Shown here piece by piece: positions 4,781-6,830 of a stretch of 6,830 bases of DNA. Each line of letters begins with the position of its first letter. The stretch's first letter is position 1. Location of the stretch: positions 1-6,830 of the forward strand of contig CAMBGW010000052.1 in the NCBI GenBank assembly GCA_945866245.1, given 5' to 3'. A program made the position numbers and the translations under genes. The notes under the pieces are model-generated. The model was not told the DNA's origin, ran no database searches, and worked only from the letters and a program-made list of their open reading frames with translations. This stretch comes from Verrucomicrobia subdivision 6 bacterium (GTDB lineage Bacteria; Verrucomicrobiota; Verrucomicrobiia; Methylacidiphilales; Verrucolacustridaceae).

Positions 4781-5920
4781 TTATCCCTTCCGCTTCACCC
4801 CGTCCAGCAACTCGGCAAATTGACGGAAAAAATATCCCGCGTCGTGGGGCCCAGGAGCCGCCTCCGGATGGTACTGCACAGAAAAGGCCCCACCCCCCAC
4901 CAGCTGGATCCCCTCACACGTCCCATCATTCAGATTCACATGCGTCACCTCCACCTTGCCTTTGGGCAACGAGTCCGGATCCACCGCATACCCATGGTTT
5001 TGACTGGTGATCGACACTTTTCCAGAGCGCAAATCTTGCACCGGCTGATTTCCCCCTCGATGCCCAAATTTCAGCTTAAAGGTCTTTCCCCCCAGCGCAT
5101 GCGCCAACATCTGGTGGCCCAAACAGATTCCAAAGATCGGCTTTTTTCCCACCAAATCCCTTACTGTCTGATGGACGTAAGTCGGCACCGACGGATCTCC
5201 CGGACCATTCGATAAGAAAACCCCGTCCACTTTTGCCTGCAAAATCTCCTCCGCTGTGGCTTGCGCTGGAAAAACCACTGGTTGGATCCCCTCTGCGCGC
5301 AACTGCCGTAAAATATTTCTCTTCATTCCACAGTCGATCGCCGCCACACGATGCCGCACCCGAGGCATGCTTCCCTTCTCATTTCCCAGCCGACCCGGAA
5401 AATCAGCCCCTTGGGCGTCCCACTCGTACGATTTACGGCACGTCACTTCGGCCACATAATCCTTCGCTCCCAAACCCGGCCACTCTTTTGCCCGACGAAC
5501 CGCCTCCTCCGCACTCATCCCTTGGTTCGCCAAAACACCTTTCATCGCTCCCATCGTCCTCAACTTCCGCGTCAGACACCTTGTATCAATCTCCTCCAAG
5601 GCCGGCACCTTGTGCCTTCGCAAATACACCTCCAGGGTCTCTCTCTCCCGCCAGTTACTCGCTCGTCGCGATAATCTTCGCACCAGCAAACCAGCAACCT
5701 GGGGATGTTCCGACTCCTCATCCTCTGGATTGATTCCGGTATTGCCGATTTCAGGACACGTCAACGCCACCACCTGGCCGCGATAGCTTGGATCGGTCAA
5801 AATCTCCTCATAGCCCGTCATCGATGTGTTGAAGCACATCTCCGCCGCCACCCAACCCTCATGACCAAAACCCCGCCCCCGCAAGATCGTTCCATCTTCT
5901 AAAGCTAAAATTCCCTCCAT
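4781..5920 (-). CDS. carA: Carbamoyl-phosphate synthase small (glutaminase) subunit
   Basis: CarA hydrolyses glutamine and passes ammonia to CarB, which makes carbamoyl phosphate for pyrimidines and arginine. The 379 residues match E. coli CarA (382). The N-terminal CPSase domain holds FNTSMTGYEEILTDPSY (30-46), CPEIGNTG (55-62) and DTRCLTR (112-118). The class I glutamine amidotransferase domain has SNGPGDP (237-243), the nucleophile Cys266 in GICLGHQ, SQNHGYAVD (306-314), and His351 and Glu353 in YHPEA, so the triad is complete. I start at ATG 5920-5918 (MEGILALEDG) because it matches the family N-terminus and lies 13 bp after the pyrC stop. The frame runs on upstream to TTG 5986 and ATG 5965 inside pyrC. 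No clear Shine-Dalgarno precedes 5920, so it may depend on coupling to pyrC. carB is not adjacent downstream; the FHA gene follows instead. Confidence 0.96.
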   Translation of the reverse strand: MEGILALEDGTILRGRGFGHEGWVAAEMCFNTSMTGYEEILTDPSYRGQVVALTCPEIGNTGINPEDEESEHPQVAGLLVRRLSRRASNWRERETLEVYLRRHKVPALEEIDTRCLTRKLRTMGAMKGVLANQGMSAEEAVRRAKEWPGLGAKDYVAEVTCRKSYEWDAQGADFPGRLGNEKGSMPRVRHRVAAIDCGMKRNILRQLRAEGIQPVVFPAQATAEEILQAKVDGVFLSNGPGDPSVPTYVHQTVRDLVGKKPIFGICLGHQMLAHALGGKTFKLKFGHRGGNQPVQDLRSGKVSITSQNHGYAVDPDSLPKGKVEVTHVNLNDGTCEGIQLVGGGAFSVQYHPEAAPGPHDAGYFFRQFAELLDGVKRKG

Positions 5921-5933
5921 GTCGGAAAGTAGA

Positions 5934-6830
5934 CTAAGTTCGCCCCGCTCGCCCGTCGAGGTCATGGCGAATTTTCCCATCCACAATTGTGAATACCGCC
6001 CGCCCTTTTAACTCCCGCCCCTCAAAGGGCGTGTTCTTACCCAAACTCCGAAACTCCGCCTTTTTCACACTCCACGTCCGCCCAATATCCAGCACCGTCA
6101 CATCCGCCACCGCCCCTACCGCCAACGTTCCCCGCCCCAGTTGAAAGTACTTTCCTGGGAAAAAGCTCATCCGATCCACCACCTCTCGCAAAGGCATCAA
6201 CCCGCTGTGAACTAGCTCCGTTAGGTAAATCCCCACCGCCGTCTCTAACCCCACCACCCCAAAAGGAGCCTCATCAAACTCCACCTCCTTCTCGTAGCTG
6301 CAGTGCGGAGCATGGTCTGTGGCCAGAAAACGAATCGTCCCATCCACCACACCCCTCTTGACCTCCTCCACATCCGCCTTCGTTCGCAGAGGCGGATTCA
6401 TCTTAAAGGAGGTGTCATACCCCTCGACACAATCGTCCGTCAGGGTCATGTGGTGCGGAGATGCCTCCCCCTCAATCGGAATCCCCCTCTTTTTCGCATC
6501 CCGCAAAATCCGAATCGAACCCGCCGTGCTCATGTGCTGGCACACCACCCGCGCCCCGGTCAGCTCCGCCAAAAGAACGTTGCGCGACACGATCACCTCT
6601 TCCGCAATTCCCGGCCAAGCAGGCAACCCCAGGATCCTCGACCACTTTCCCTCATTCATCACCCCGCCGGCTGAAAGAGACCGATCCTCACAATGATCTA
6701 AAACCGGCAGATCAAACATCCGCGCATACTCCAGAGCCCGCCTCATCAACTCCGCACTTTGAATGCAGTGCCCATCATCCGTAATCGCCACAACTCCCGC
6801 CTGCCTCAAAGACCCAATCGGTGCCAGCTG
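5934..6830 (-). CDS. pyrC: Dihydroorotase, N-terminal part cut by window edge
   Basis: Dihydroorotase closes carbamoyl aspartate to dihydroorotate, the third step of pyrimidine synthesis. The visible 298 residues are the C-terminal part of a class I zinc amidohydrolase of about 425-430 residues, so roughly 130, including the DxHxH metal motif, lie beyond the right edge. Numbering from the edge, I see ITDDG (16-20, whose Asp is a metal ligand in this class), DHCED (45-49, metal His), CQHMST (97-102), ASPHH (123-127, metal His), NPPLR (145-149) and ATDHAPH (170-176, catalytic Asp). The end, with GRELKGRAVFTIVDGKI, is the usual C-terminal strand region. All visible active-site residues are intact, so it looks like a working enzyme rather than the inactive PyrC-like partner found with some PyrB proteins. 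The frame enters from the window edge; the TTG at 6809 is internal. carA follows after 13 bp. Confidence 0.95.
   Translation of the reverse strand, partial: QLAPIGSLRQAGVVAITDDGHCIQSAELMRRALEYARMFDLPVLDHCEDRSLSAGGVMNEGKWSRILGLPAWPGIAEEVIVSRNVLLAELTGARVVCQHMSTAGSIRILRDAKKRGIPIEGEASPHHMTLTDDCVEGYDTSFKMNPPLRTKADVEEVKRGVVDGTIRFLATDHAPHCSYEKEVEFDEAPFGVVGLETAVGIYLTELVHSGLMPLREVVDRMSFFPGKYFQLGRGTLAVGAVADVTVLDIGRTWSVKKAEFRSLGKNTPFEGRELKGRAVFTIVDGKIRHDLDGRAGRT

Noticed and set aside
5233..5733. Plus-strand open frame of 166 codons within carA
   Set aside because: Low-complexity Pro/Ser-rich translation antisense to an intact conserved gene; no ribosome-binding site or motif.

Overview
The window is a stretch of core bacterial chromosome. 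Every gene I can support is on the minus strand, so it is transcribed from high to low coordinates. Nothing mobile, phage-like or CRISPR-like is visible. The gene order tRNA-Thr, tuf, tRNA-Trp, secE, nusG, rplK, rplA, rplJ is an ancient bacterial arrangement, and the tRNA-Trp between tuf and secE is found in several phyla, including chlamydiae. That order, the unusual SecE, the small tail-anchored FHA protein and the moderately GC-rich composition (judged by eye) make me lean weakly towards the Planctomycetes-Verrucomicrobia-Chlamydiae group. The sequence alone does not prove this.

Read in the direction of transcription, the right third (6830 down to 4274) is a pyrimidine cluster. It holds the 3' part of pyrC (dihydroorotase, cut by the window edge), then carA (small, glutaminase subunit of carbamoyl-phosphate synthetase), then a 165-residue protein with an N-terminal FHA phosphopeptide-binding domain and a single C-terminal membrane segment. 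Gaps are 13 and 9 bp, so the three genes look co-transcribed. An A8/T8 perfect palindrome directly at the FHA stop codon may end this unit.

The 172-bp gap 4102-4273 is the main regulatory region of the window. It holds the A/T palindrome, a TTGACA -35 element with a G-rich spacer and a weak -10, a dyad around that -10, and a cluster of three GAATTC repeats just before tRNA-Thr. I infer that it drives the translation-machinery operon.

The left two thirds (4101 down to 1) run tRNA-Thr(GGU), tuf (EF-Tu), tRNA-Trp(CCA), secE, nusG, rplK (L11), rplA (L1), and rplJ (L10, cut just before its end). From secE onward the protein-gene gaps are only 3, 4, 13 and 14 bp, and Shine-Dalgarno sequences lie in or over the upstream stop codons. 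This suggests one long transcript with translational coupling, and it leaves no intergenic room for the classical L1 and L10 autoregulatory leaders. The products work together: EF-Tu delivers aminoacyl-tRNA, L11/L1/L10 build the ribosomal stalk base and L1 stalk, NusG couples transcription and translation, and SecE is part of the protein-export channel.

I did not find a convincing undescribed system. The points most worth a second look are the FHA membrane protein and its alternative start, the unusual tuf-operon promoter region, the insertion in SecE, and the missing ribosomal-protein leaders.
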